From: Bacillota bacterium
Lineage (GTDB): Bacteria > Bacillota > Clostridia > Lutisporales > Lutisporaceae
Assembly (NCBI GenBank): GCA_023230985.1
Contig: JALNWH010000038.1
Location: forward strand, 1 to 16,526
DNA: 16,526 nt
Reading direction: 5' to 3'
Made by a program: the position numbers and the translations under genes. Position 1 is the stretch's first letter. The number at the start of each line of letters is the position of its first letter. Below the pieces are notes generated by a model that was not told the origin of the DNA, did no database searches, and saw only the letters and a program-made list of their open reading frames with translations. Below, in pieces: positions 1 through 7,449 of this stretch.

Positions 1-160
1 TATGGCATCAGAGGAAGAAGATTCTTGGATTAGCATACTTAAGGCCAACGGAATAGAGGCGGAAGCAGTGATTTCCGGCTTTGGAGAAATAAAAGTGATA
101 CAGAATATTTTTCTATCAAAGCTCTCTCTACCTGTCACTCTGAAGGAGCATAGCAAATAA
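1..160 (+). CDS. cbiK: Sirohydrochlorin cobaltochelatase CbiK, C-terminal end (5' truncated by window edge)
   Basis: Only the last 52-53 codons are inside the window, ending at TAA 158-160. The visible residues read MASEEEDSW at the start and a GFGEIKVIQNIF segment near the end. This matches the pattern at the C-terminus of the anaerobic (class II) cobaltochelatase CbiK, where a DMAxDxxDSW stretch is followed by a G(L/F)GE...I motif and a short final helix. From family knowledge, CbiK inserts Co(II) into sirohydrochlorin in the oxygen-independent cobalamin pathway; some relatives are exported and have been linked to metal or tetrapyrrole transport. The catalytic histidines would lie upstream, outside the window, so activity cannot be judged. 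It probably ends an operon, since two hairpins follow and the next gene has its own leader. The family call rests on a short tail only. Confidence 0.72.
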   Translation, partial: MASEEEDSWISILKANGIEAEAVISGFGEIKVIQNIFLSKLSLPVTLKEHSK

Positions 161-191
161 AGAATCTTTTCAAAGATGTATAAGATTCTTT
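159..191 (+). terminator. Hairpin directly after cbiK, possible terminator
   Basis: AAAGAATCTT (159-168) is exactly complementary to AAGATTCTTT (182-191), with a 13-base loop. It begins inside the stop codon of cbiK. The stem is AT-rich and no long T run follows, so it could be an mRNA 3'-end stabiliser rather than an efficient intrinsic terminator. Confidence 0.45.
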
Positions 192-231
192 AGTGACGTT
201 TATTTATCATATTCGACATGACTTGTCAAGG

Positions 232-275
232 ACCGATTTTATTGAGATAATCAATGATTTCGGTGCTATTTTTTT
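232..275 (+). terminator. Nested hairpin followed by T-tract, probable intrinsic terminator
   Basis: An outer stem ACCGA (232-236) / TCGGT (260-264) encloses an inner stem ATTGA (241-245) / TCAAT (251-255) with a GATAA loop. A run of seven Ts follows at 269-275. It lies between cbiK and gene A and would separate their transcripts. The internal mismatches make it moderate rather than strong; a leader structure acting on gene A is an alternative. Confidence 0.45.
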
Positions 276-301
276 GCAAATTTTTTGGGTACAATTTAAA
301 T
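274..301 (+). promoter_or_regulatory. Weak candidate sigma-A promoter for gene A
   Basis: TTGCAA (274-279) and TTAAAT (296-301) are separated by 16 bases. This leaves a leader of about 55-60 bases before the ATG at 365. Both boxes deviate from consensus, and the region is so AT-rich that chance matches are expected. TACAAT at 290-295 is a better -10 box but has no -35 partner at proper distance. Confidence 0.25.
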
Positions 302-364
302 ATTAATGTACTAAAGTTGAAGAAATTTGAAATATTAGGAAAGAAACAAAATGGGGTGGTGTAT

Positions 365-463
365 ATGAGAAAATCTATAAAAAGACTGATTTCGGCGGTT
401 TTATTAAATGTAATGCTTCTGAGCATTATTATTCCATGTATGACAGTACCGGTGGAGGCGGCA
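365..463 (+). repeat. Direct repeat, left arm copy 1 (signal-peptide region shared with 9903-10001)
   Basis: 88 of 99 bases are identical to 9903-10001 by hand count, with no gaps. The similarity also extends upstream into the ribosome binding region, where GGTGTATATG is shared. It marks A and D as duplicates rather than convergent signal peptides. Confidence 0.85.
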
Positions 464-464
464 A

Positions 465-3400
465 ATGGCACCCCGGGATATTGGCTTGCTGATAGAGGAT
501 GGAGAAAGTTTGAGACCTGCAATTCCCGGGGGACCGGATGGAGCAGAAGCTTGGTCTGTTTGGGAAAATGAAAAAGAGACTATGAATTTTGAAATTGTTA
601 AAGATGGAAAGTATAAATACTATATCTACGATGAATATGGTATGGTGTGCAGCCGAGATATTGAAATCAATTATATAGATTCCGAAAAACCGGAAGTCAC
701 CTTTAGTGATGAGAAATTTGAAAATGGGGCATTAAAGTTCACTGCCACAGTTACTGATGATTATCCCTTGGATGGAGGATATCTTCTTGTAAAATTTGGA
801 GGAGACTTTATCAAGGGCTCTCATTTAAAAGACCTTGACAAGGTATATGGAGATGATTCTGAATATACAGATGTTTATATCTCTATCCCCCTTAACAGAG
901 AAAGTATTTCCAAAGGAGCCTATAGAAAGGCCGGGATCTATAACCTGACTATTGAGGACGCTGATGACGGTAAGGAAAAGATAGTAAAGATAGAAATGGT
1001 AATAGGGAATGTTACTGAATATAGCGATAGTGATGTTTACCTTGATGCAGTAGATAGTGTAGGTAACGATATTTATGTATCTAGACCTTTTTATTATCCC
1101 CAAGAAAAGTATTGTGTTTATCACTTTTACGAAGAATACGAATATGCTCCGGCTATTATAGATGCCGAATGGAATAGTGGAGAATCCATAGTTTACCTAA
1201 ACTTTAATACCCCGGTTAAGCTTTTATCCAATGGTCTGTCTAATTCAGACTATGGCAGCTCTGTTCCTACAACTATCTCCGTCAATGGGACCTATACCAT
1301 AGAGTATGCAGATACCTTTGGTGATACTTATAGAGAATTTATAGAAATAGATTTGCCTGCATTAGAATTAGGCTTGGATATCCAATACAATACTGCCCCA
1401 ACAAATCAAAATATAACATTGACGGTAAAAGCCTTGGGTGATGGTGTAAATATAACTGCAGTGAAAATTGGCGATAATGCCGAAGAAAACCTATCTCCGG
1501 CAGAACAAGAATATGTGATGACAATCGAAGAAAACTGCATTGTCTATGTAACAATAAAAAAGAGCGGAGTTGACCCCCGAACCCAAGCCATATCTATAGA
1601 TAACATAGATAAGACTGAGATTACAGCTGAATTAATTTGGAGATATGAAGGGAATGTAGATGAAGATTCAAAAACCACTACTGCATCGGTTAACGTTACC
1701 GTAGTGGGGAATAAACCATTGTTGGGAGACTTGACTTATACCTTTACTAACGATGCAAAAAAAGATGATAAACATATCTTTAACTATAGGGATGAGGCAG
1801 GAAATACGGGAAATATAACAGCTACACTTGGATATAATGTTGTCTTTCCTACAAACTATGAAGACAAGTTAGCACCGGGAGTAGATATAAAGGTTTATTT
1901 CAAGACCTTTGAAGCTTATAATCAGGGGCTTTCAGGGTCAGCAGGTAACTTTAACCTATCTAATATAAATGATGAACCGCCTGAAGGCTTGGGGATTAAC
2001 CCACCGGACTATTCTAAGGATATCGGAAGCTCCATAGATTGGAATGGTGAAGATGATGTTTCAATCAGATCTCAGGCAGTACGGATGGATTTAAAAATCA
2101 CAGACCAAAGTGAGACTAAGGTCTTTATAAAATCATCTAATAATCCGCCTAAATATAATGGGGCGAGTGATAATATAGATAAGGTTAGGGTAGAGGGAAA
2201 CAGTATATTTATTGAAACAAATATAAATGAAGATATTACTCCCAAAGCCTTTTATATATTTGTGGTTGATGAAAAGAATAACTGGACCTCCTTTCTTGTC
2301 AAGCCGGGCCTTTTGGATAAGACAGCTCCGGAAATTGAAGATATAAGTGTAAAACTGCATGATTCCTTTAGAGCAGAAGCTATTTTAAAAATAGCTCAAA
2401 AGGATGCCGACTATACTACTGTTACCAATAGGACAGGCATTATTAAATATGATGACAATACCTATGGATATATGACTGGTAGCAATGAGACCGTTACATT
2501 TTACTATCATGACTCAGTGGGGAATAGTGACGAGAAATCTATAAAAGCAGAAGGCCTTGACACGTATGCACCGGAGCTTATTAAACTTATATGGTTACCT
2601 CAAGGTACAGGCACAGGTGACATCCAAAATCCGCCTACTGAACTTATGAAGGGGAGCCTATTAGCACAGCTGACTATTAAAAATCAATTCTCAAAGATTG
2701 AACTCATAAATGATGAGGATAAGGATGTTAAGCTTAGCTTTACAGATAGGAAAATTAATTTGATTTTTAACGAAAATGCTGAAGTGGAGTTAGAAATTAC
2801 CTCACCAAATAATAATACACTTGTGTATTCTTTAATTGTTTCGTGCCTCGATAATAGAAAACTTGAAATCGACTGTACAAAAATGGATGTAGCTAAAAAC
2901 AAACGAAGTGCAAAGTTTAGCTTTACACCAAATAAAGATGATGTTTACTTTGTAGAAGGGAAGCAATATAGAAATGAAGGAGAACCTTTTGATGAATATA
3001 CTGTAATCTCAACTAAACCCGTAGAACTAAACTTTACTGATAAAGTGGGGAATGTATATAAGGAGAAGATTGATTTATCAGGCGTACTGGATTTTAGTCC
3101 GTTGAAGCTGAAATTCAATACAATAGATGATGATGAAGGTGAAAAGGATAAATTAAGTCAATTAGACGACAAACTTAATTTTACGGGAGATACCTTAGAA
3201 ATCTATGTAAAATCCTCTCATAAGGTAAAGGTTGAGGGAGCAGTGGAAAAGAAAATTGATTCTGTAAGTACATGGACTAAACTTACTGCTAATAGAGTAG
3301 GAGATAGGGCTACATTAAAATTTACTGATGATAGGGGTGACACCTTTAGTACAGCAGCATATTATAAAGCCCCGGATAATGTTCCGCCGGTAATACTGTT

Positions 3401-3944
3401 AAAAGAGACTGTAATATCAATATCTAAGGATATTGCTACGAAGCAAATTTTAGAGGATTTGATTAAAGAATCTATTATGGTTTCAGATAATGTAAGCAAG
3501 GATGATAATATTACAGTTACTATAGATACAAGCAAGGTTAAATTTAAGGAATTAGGACTCTATGCAGCCACTATAAAGGCAAAGGATAAGGCAGGAAATG
3601 AGTCCTTCAAGGACATTCAGATAAGAATAGCACCCGCCGAAGGCTTATTAGTGCAAATAGGAAATAGGTTTTTAGAGCCTAATGGTTCCCATATCTTATA
3701 CGGAAAGAACCTATCCTTTAACCTATTAAAACAGAGCAGAGAAGATGCAGAAGAACCTTATAAAATCTATGTAAAAAAGGAATTGCAGACTCCGGGACAA
3801 ATGAAATCAGCAAAGATATACTTTTATAATGATGATGAAAAAGATAAACAAGAAATTGTATTCACATCTGCAGGTATGCATACGGTTTATATCCAAACTC
3901 AAAATAGATATGCCTATACATTCTATGTTTATGTGATGGATTAG
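465..3944 (+). CDS. Gene A, main body: large extracellular protein with bacterial-Ig-like modules, detached from its signal peptide
   Basis: This frame is open from before 465 to TAG 3942-3944. The ATG at 465 has no ribosome binding site and is not a believable start; the true coding part begins near 483 with GLLIEDG, matching GYGLLIKDG of gene D at residues 1432-1438. With one base skipped near 482, A would be a 1,192-residue exported protein. Ig-like module starts are visible as an acidic residue followed by x-x-(A/P)-P: DKLAP (about residue 500), DKTAP (651), DTYAP (732), and a DKAGN motif (1073) typical of the last strand of bacterial Ig-like domains. No LPXTG, SLH or membrane segment is seen at the C-terminus, which ends in an aromatic-rich strand, so release or non-covalent surface retention is likely. 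It is followed after 12 bases by gene B, suggesting one operon. Function unknown; adhesion or ligand binding is an inference. Confidence 0.75.
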   Translation: MAPRDIGLLIEDGESLRPAIPGGPDGAEAWSVWENEKETMNFEIVKDGKYKYYIYDEYGMVCSRDIEINYIDSEKPEVTFSDEKFENGALKFTATVTDDYPLDGGYLLVKFGGDFIKGSHLKDLDKVYGDDSEYTDVYISIPLNRESISKGAYRKAGIYNLTIEDADDGKEKIVKIEMVIGNVTEYSDSDVYLDAVDSVGNDIYVSRPFYYPQEKYCVYHFYEEYEYAPAIIDAEWNSGESIVYLNFNTPVKLLSNGLSNSDYGSSVPTTISVNGTYTIEYADTFGDTYREFIEIDLPALELGLDIQYNTAPTNQNITLTVKALGDGVNITAVKIGDNAEENLSPAEQEYVMTIEENCIVYVTIKKSGVDPRTQAISIDNIDKTEITAELIWRYEGNVDEDSKTTTASVNVTVVGNKPLLGDLTYTFTNDAKKDDKHIFNYRDEAGNTGNITATLGYNVVFPTNYEDKLAPGVDIKVYFKTFEAYNQGLSGSAGNFNLSNINDEPPEGLGINPPDYSKDIGSSIDWNGEDDVSIRSQAVRMDLKITDQSETKVFIKSSNNPPKYNGASDNIDKVRVEGNSIFIETNINEDITPKAFYIFVVDEKNNWTSFLVKPGLLDKTAPEIEDISVKLHDSFRAEAILKIAQKDADYTTVTNRTGIIKYDDNTYGYMTGSNETVTFYYHDSVGNSDEKSIKAEGLDTYAPELIKLIWLPQGTGTGDIQNPPTELMKGSLLAQLTIKNQFSKIELINDEDKDVKLSFTDRKINLIFNENAEVELEITSPNNNTLVYSLIVSCLDNRKLEIDCTKMDVAKNKRSAKFSFTPNKDDVYFVEGKQYRNEGEPFDEYTVISTKPVELNFTDKVGNVYKEKIDLSGVLDFSPLKLKFNTIDDDEGEKDKLSQLDDKLNFTGDTLEIYVKSSHKVKVEGAVEKKIDSVSTWTKLTANRVGDRATLKFTDDRGDTFSTAAYYKAPDNVPPVILLKETVISISKDIATKQILEDLIKESIMVSDNVSKDDNITVTIDTSKVKFKELGLYAATIKAKDKAGNESFKDIQIRIAPAEGLLVQIGNRFLEPNGSHILYGKNLSFNLLKQSREDAEEPYKIYVKKELQTPGQMKSAKIYFYNDDEKDKQEIVFTSAGMHTVYIQTQNRYAYTFYVYVMD
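479..500 (+). other. Junction of frameshift and 1,393-residue deletion in gene A
   Basis: TATTGGCTTGCT (479-490) is identical to 10026-10037 at the N-terminal end of gene D. The following GATAGAGGATGG matches GATAAAGGATGG at 14208-14219 of D. The two D sequences share an imperfect GGYTTGYT (10030-10037 and 14199-14206). They are 4,169 bases apart, which is not a multiple of three, so joining them gives exactly the frame change seen here. Confidence 0.7.
483..2819 (+). repeat. Direct repeat, right arm copy 1 (paralogous to 14199-16526)
   Basis: The translated sequence aligns nearly colinearly with the C-terminal part of gene D seen in the window. The copy here is 2,337 bases against 2,328. 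Identity is patchy: near-identical blocks alternate with diverged ones such as 1066-1125. The match ends only because the window ends. Confidence 0.85.
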
Positions 3945-3948
3945 GAGG
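3943..3948 (+). promoter_or_regulatory. Ribosome binding site of gene B overlapping the stop of gene A
   Basis: AGGAGG lies 8 bases before the ATG at 3957, and its first two bases are the last two of the A stop codon TAG. This tight packing fixes the start of B and suggests that A and B are translated from one mRNA. Confidence 0.85.
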
Positions 3949-3956
3949 GGGAGAGG

Positions 3957-4592
3957 ATGAATTTTATAAAAAGAAGCATTGCGGTTTTACTGATTATTGC
4001 CCTTATTACACCAATGGGCACTGCTCTTGCAGATACAATACCGGAAAAGCAAGGTATACAATCAGTAGATAATGGATATTTAAAAATTTCTGTAAACCCC
4101 AAAAATGGTGGCTTTCATATTGCCACCGCCTTGGGGGACAAGCTGAATAAGGATGATAATAACAAGGATTTACTTTATCCATCCGGTGACTATGACACCT
4201 CCTTTACCACATTAAGGGTTATTAGAGATGGGGAAACCAAGGATTATATTTTTGGTGGGAAATATAGTGATAGCCAACTACAAGTTGAAAAATATCCAAC
4301 AGGTACAGGCATTTTAGCCTCGTGGTCCGCTGAGGGATTTGAAGTGGAACAGCGGCTGGAATTAGTAGCGGAGAAGACCTCTAACCATGGTATGGTACAA
4401 GTTACCTATGATGTAGTGAATACCGGTGCACCCGCTGAAGTGCAGCTTCGTATTTTGATGGATACAGCCTTGGATAAGCAGGATTATGCCTATTATGAGA
4501 TGCTGAGAGTCGGGGAAACAGGCTTTGATTTGATAACAAAAGAGACAGCTATAAAGAGTAAGAATTATGGAAATGCTTTTTTTTGCCTATAA
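3957..4592 (+). CDS. Gene B, 5' fragment: signal peptide and N-terminal beta-rich domain of a second giant exported protein
   Basis: This fragment has a perfect Shine-Dalgarno and begins with MNFIKRSIAVLL..., ending in an ALA-D cleavage site near residue 26, so it is a clear Sec substrate. The mature part (DNGYLKISVNP..., YDTSFTTLRV, EVEQRLELV) has alternating hydrophobic and polar residues typical of a beta-sandwich and faintly resembles carbohydrate-active beta-sandwich folds; no family is assigned. The frame ends at TAA 4590-4592 directly after a run of eight Ts (4577-4584). With seven Ts the protein would continue as NAFFAYNDLSAPT in the next frame without interruption. It is therefore the start of one long gene with the next two entries, 1,847 residues if the shift and the in-frame stop are both repaired. 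Whether it is a pseudogene, is slippage-rescued, or reflects a base-calling error cannot be decided here. Confidence 0.75.
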   Translation: MNFIKRSIAVLLIIALITPMGTALADTIPEKQGIQSVDNGYLKISVNPKNGGFHIATALGDKLNKDDNNKDLLYPSGDYDTSFTTLRVIRDGETKDYIFGGKYSDSQLQVEKYPTGTGILASWSAEGFEVEQRLELVAEKTSNHGMVQVTYDVVNTGAPAEVQLRILMDTALDKQDYAYYEMLRVGETGFDLITKETAIKSKNYGNAFFCL

Positions 4593-7392
4593 TGACCTTA
4601 GTGCACCCACTATTACAGCCTATAGTTTAAAAGTTGGTTCAGATTTATATAAGGATCATGAAGAAGTAATCTTCGGTCATTGGAACAATTTGGCATCCAC
4701 AGTCTTTGAATACAAAGCGGATTCCAATATGAACTTTACAAATACACAAAACACCAAATATCTTACTGCGGACAGTGCTTATGCTCTTTATTATGATTTA
4801 GGTACTATGGCTAAGGACAGTAAAGTCGGTGCGGGTACAATATACGGTGTCTACTCTCATGCAGATATAGATCCTCAGGAGGCTAAAGTTACAGTAGATA
4901 TCAGCGGTCCGAAACGTCTAACCTTAGACGGAGAGAGAAAAGAATACACTGATGGTTCTTTTAATATCACTGCTTTATTAAATAATTTTGATTCAAATAC
5001 TTTGAAACATATTGCCTTAGCAGTCCGTACTCCCGATGGTATCAATCCGGTGATTAACGGTAAAATAGAGGAGGACTATAGTTATTCTGATTCATATACT
5101 ATTAAATATGAAAATTTCCTTGTTGGACAAATTCATACAGCGGTAATAAACTTTAATGCTGAGGTTCAGCCTGAAAGTCAATACAGAAAGATTATTTTAG
5201 ATGTATATGATATTTCAGGCAATGAGGCGACAGGAGGCAAACTGCTCTCCCAAAATCTTATAGGAACAGCGGAGCATTATATTTATTGCCCCGGTGGTGT
5301 GGTAGATTTGCCGGAAGTAAGCATTTTATCCGGGTCACCAAATATGATTTACCATGAAGGAACCCGATATTATTATTTATCAGGCACTGGCTTTAGCACC
5401 TTGGAAACCCAATTGGATAAAGGGGATTATAGTATCTTTCTGCAAAGAACAGACGGCTTGAGCAGCTATTCCATTGATAAGGATAAACTGAATATTAATG
5501 CTACTGAAAATACAGCAAATCTTTTATTGGATTTAAAGCTGCCGGTGGGACAATATCAACTGTTATTTGAGGCTAGTGGTACTTCCGGATTAGAGGATAT
5601 TACCAGCCCTACTTTAGGGTTCTTGGTTACTGATGATGCCGGTCAAAAAAATACCACCTATGGTTTAGTGACAGTGACTAAGACTGGAAACAGTCCAAAA
5701 TATAATATTGAAGTATTTGAAAGTGAGACCAAATACAAGGAAAAGTATGGCTCAAAGCCTCATGAAGTTTTATTAATCTTTAGAGGCGAGTTTACTACTA
5801 AAGAGGATGCAGAAAAGAATATTATTCAGGTAGAAGGTGCATCCACATCTAAAAATGATAATGTAATGACTTTAAATAATTCTATTGATATTCAAGAAGG
5901 TTCAGTTGTTATTCGAAAAGACGGTGATACTGTAAAGGTGGATTTCAATGCCAAACTATATACCACCGGTGCCCGGTCCTTGATTTGGAGTGGCAGCAGC
6001 TGTCTCACCGGCCTCAAGGATGGCAAAGACTTTGCCCTTATTCCCTATAATAAAAATGGTGAACGATTGATAGATGAGAAGGATATAGGAAATTATACAA
6101 TAGGTGAAGAAACAAAGCCTATAACTATTATATGGGGAAGCATGGGAGGCAGGGGACTTCAGGCGTTGGCAGGAATGTTGCTCAACATGGAATTTGGAAA
6201 TTTAGGAGTACAGATAGATGGCAGCAATAAGGAAATTAGGAGAGTAGTTTCCTTTGGTGCAGAATTGGATTTAGGATTCTTATTCCCTGATCCATCCCAA
6301 CTTGAAGGAGGGGATAGCAGTGATAGCAGCGGTATCAATGATTATCTGTCTTTATTGGTGGATTTGGCTATTAAGATTCCCGATATTGCCGATGCACCTA
6401 CGGATACTCTCCGTGAATTGTTTGAATCCACTGTCAATACTATAGCTTATGGCGGAAAGCCGGAGGATGATGACGGAGGGGTTACCTTGGCTATCAGGGT
6501 GCCTGATGTAATATTTGGGGGAGCATTCTTAGGCTTTATCTGCTCAGCCGAGGTCAAGCTGCCTCCTTATGTTGATGGTTTTCCTGAGTTGGAAGGTAAA
6601 TTGGTGATAAAAACAGTAGGCGATTGGTCTATGGCTGCAGAGGGGAAGGTTTCCTTTACAAGTATGGTTCTTGAAGCGAAGTTAGGGATAAAATCCTATA
6701 ATGGTATTCCCATTCCGGATAACTTTTACCTTTTCGTAGGGGGCTTTAGTCCCGGAATAAATGTTGACGGTTTTGGAGTCCTATGGATAATGGGAGGGGG
6801 AGGTGGATTAGAGGAAATTTACGATACTATCTTCTGTTCGGGAGAGGTGCCGCCCTTAACCCTGCTATTATCAGTACAGGCTTCTATATTGCAGGTATTT
6901 GAAGCCAGAGCAGACCTCAGCTTAAGCTTAAGGGGAATAGGTTTAGAGTTAAGTGATGGGAGAATTCTAAAGGTTAAGGTCATAGATTCCATGAAGCTAA
7001 AATTGGATTGGTATCCAGAGTTCTATTTTTTAGCATCAGTTTCCTTGGGCATATTAGATGTTATTAATGGTTCCGGTTATATAGTGGTTGAACATGATGG
7101 GTTTTTTGAATTTGCTGCTAAGGCAAGCGTTCAGATACCCGATGATGTACCCGCATTTGGCGGAATAAATGTAGCGACAATAAATCTGGGAGCCAATGCC
7201 ACGCGTATCTATGGCACAGCAGAAGTATTGCTTTTAAACCTTGGCGTGGTTTATTATTGGGGCGGAGACTTTGAATTTGGCGAAAAAGACGAAATCGGAG
7301 CTGGGCCAACCTACCCGGAACTCTTGGAATTTCAGGAAAGCCCGGTATATGTTGACCCGGATACGGGAGAAATTTTATATATGCTGGTGTGA
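4567..7392 (+). CDS. Gene B, middle fragment: continuation after T8 frameshift, beta-rich extracellular region
   Basis: The open frame from the T8 run to TGA 7390-7392 continues the N-terminal fragment. The ATG at 4567 has no ribosome binding site and its first residues lie before the shift point, so it is not a natural start. In reconstructed numbering, an IPT/TIG-like segment with LSGTGFSTLE lies at about residues 445-490. Residues about 765-1110 form an unusual stretch of short amphipathic strands rich in glycine, leucine and aromatics (GGFSPGINVDGFG, LSLSLRGIGLELSDG, VYYWGGDFEFG). It contains a GGGGG run and no obvious single-pass membrane helix. This stretch resembles a repetitive beta-solenoid or barrel-like fold, but I do not recognise a family. 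The last residues (DPDTGEILYMLV) run straight into in-frame coding sequence past the TGA, so the stop looks like a mutation inside the gene. Confidence 0.72.
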   Translation: MEMLFFAYNDLSAPTITAYSLKVGSDLYKDHEEVIFGHWNNLASTVFEYKADSNMNFTNTQNTKYLTADSAYALYYDLGTMAKDSKVGAGTIYGVYSHADIDPQEAKVTVDISGPKRLTLDGERKEYTDGSFNITALLNNFDSNTLKHIALAVRTPDGINPVINGKIEEDYSYSDSYTIKYENFLVGQIHTAVINFNAEVQPESQYRKIILDVYDISGNEATGGKLLSQNLIGTAEHYIYCPGGVVDLPEVSILSGSPNMIYHEGTRYYYLSGTGFSTLETQLDKGDYSIFLQRTDGLSSYSIDKDKLNINATENTANLLLDLKLPVGQYQLLFEASGTSGLEDITSPTLGFLVTDDAGQKNTTYGLVTVTKTGNSPKYNIEVFESETKYKEKYGSKPHEVLLIFRGEFTTKEDAEKNIIQVEGASTSKNDNVMTLNNSIDIQEGSVVIRKDGDTVKVDFNAKLYTTGARSLIWSGSSCLTGLKDGKDFALIPYNKNGERLIDEKDIGNYTIGEETKPITIIWGSMGGRGLQALAGMLLNMEFGNLGVQIDGSNKEIRRVVSFGAELDLGFLFPDPSQLEGGDSSDSSGINDYLSLLVDLAIKIPDIADAPTDTLRELFESTVNTIAYGGKPEDDDGGVTLAIRVPDVIFGGAFLGFICSAEVKLPPYVDGFPELEGKLVIKTVGDWSMAAEGKVSFTSMVLEAKLGIKSYNGIPIPDNFYLFVGGFSPGINVDGFGVLWIMGGGGGLEEIYDTIFCSGEVPPLTLLLSVQASILQVFEARADLSLSLRGIGLELSDGRILKVKVIDSMKLKLDWYPEFYFLASVSLGILDVINGSGYIVVEHDGFFEFAAKASVQIPDDVPAFGGINVATINLGANATRIYGTAEVLLLNLGVVYYWGGDFEFGEKDEIGAGPTYPELLEFQESPVYVDPDTGEILYMLV
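4577..4584 (+). other. T8 homopolymer causing a +1 shift in gene B
   Basis: Eight Ts follow GC in codons for Ala-Phe-Phe. Seven Ts would keep gene B open across the site. Runs of this length are known sites of replication slippage, RNA polymerase slippage and sequencing error. Confidence 0.8.
7390..7392 (+). other. In-frame TGA stop within gene B
   Basis: The TGA is followed in the same frame by 19 sense codons (SNLTPAALQLIEGDG...) before the next ATG at 7450, and the frame stays open to 9501. One base change to GGA, CGA, TCA or TGG would restore reading. Tryptophan is written TGG throughout and gene D has no in-frame TGA in 6.6 kb, so TGA recoding is unlikely. Confidence 0.7.
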
Positions 7393-7449
7393 AGCAACCT
7401 CACCCCTGCAGCTTTACAGCTTATAGAGGGAGATGGGGAAATAGAGTTA

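Larger units (their letters stand above)
365..571 (+). pseudogene. Gene A, 5' fragment: signal peptide of a giant secreted Ig-like protein, cut off by a frameshift
   Basis: The start at 365 is chosen because the signal peptide MRKSIKRLISAVLLNV... matches the start of gene D at 9903; in the first 99 bases 88 are identical by hand count. It has a basic n-region, a long hydrophobic core and a VEA-type cleavage site near residue 32. The upstream ribosome binding site (GGGGTGG, 353-359) is weak, as in gene D. In this frame the sequence continues only to TGA 569-571 (68 residues), with a composition unlike the family after about residue 43. The residues PGYWLA match PYYWLA near the N-terminus of D. 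The protein body resumes one frame over (see 465-3944). As read, this fragment would give a short secreted peptide without the Ig-like domains. A longer in-frame start at 254 is possible but lacks the conserved context. Confidence 0.75.

Noticed and set aside
226..522. Open frame on the minus strand over the gene A leader
   Set aside because: It overlaps the conserved signal-peptide region of A, lacks a ribosome binding site and has low-complexity AT-driven composition. The other minus-strand frames in the window are likewise shadows of the large + strand genes.
1339..1554. Similar minus-strand frames at 1339-1554 and 14974-15255, both starting MLHRQCSFLR
   Set aside because: Their resemblance follows from the A-D duplication on the + strand; both are antisense to well-supported coding sequence.
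4570..4592. Programmed -1 ribosomal frameshift at the T run
   Set aside because: The change needed to stay open is +1 (or -2), the opposite of the usual slippery-heptamer direction. Transcript slippage or mutation fits better.
7390..7392. TGA read as selenocysteine or tryptophan
   Set aside because: Tryptophan is TGG everywhere seen, gene D has no in-frame TGA in 2,208 codons, and I saw no convincing SECIS-like stem-loop immediately after the TGA.
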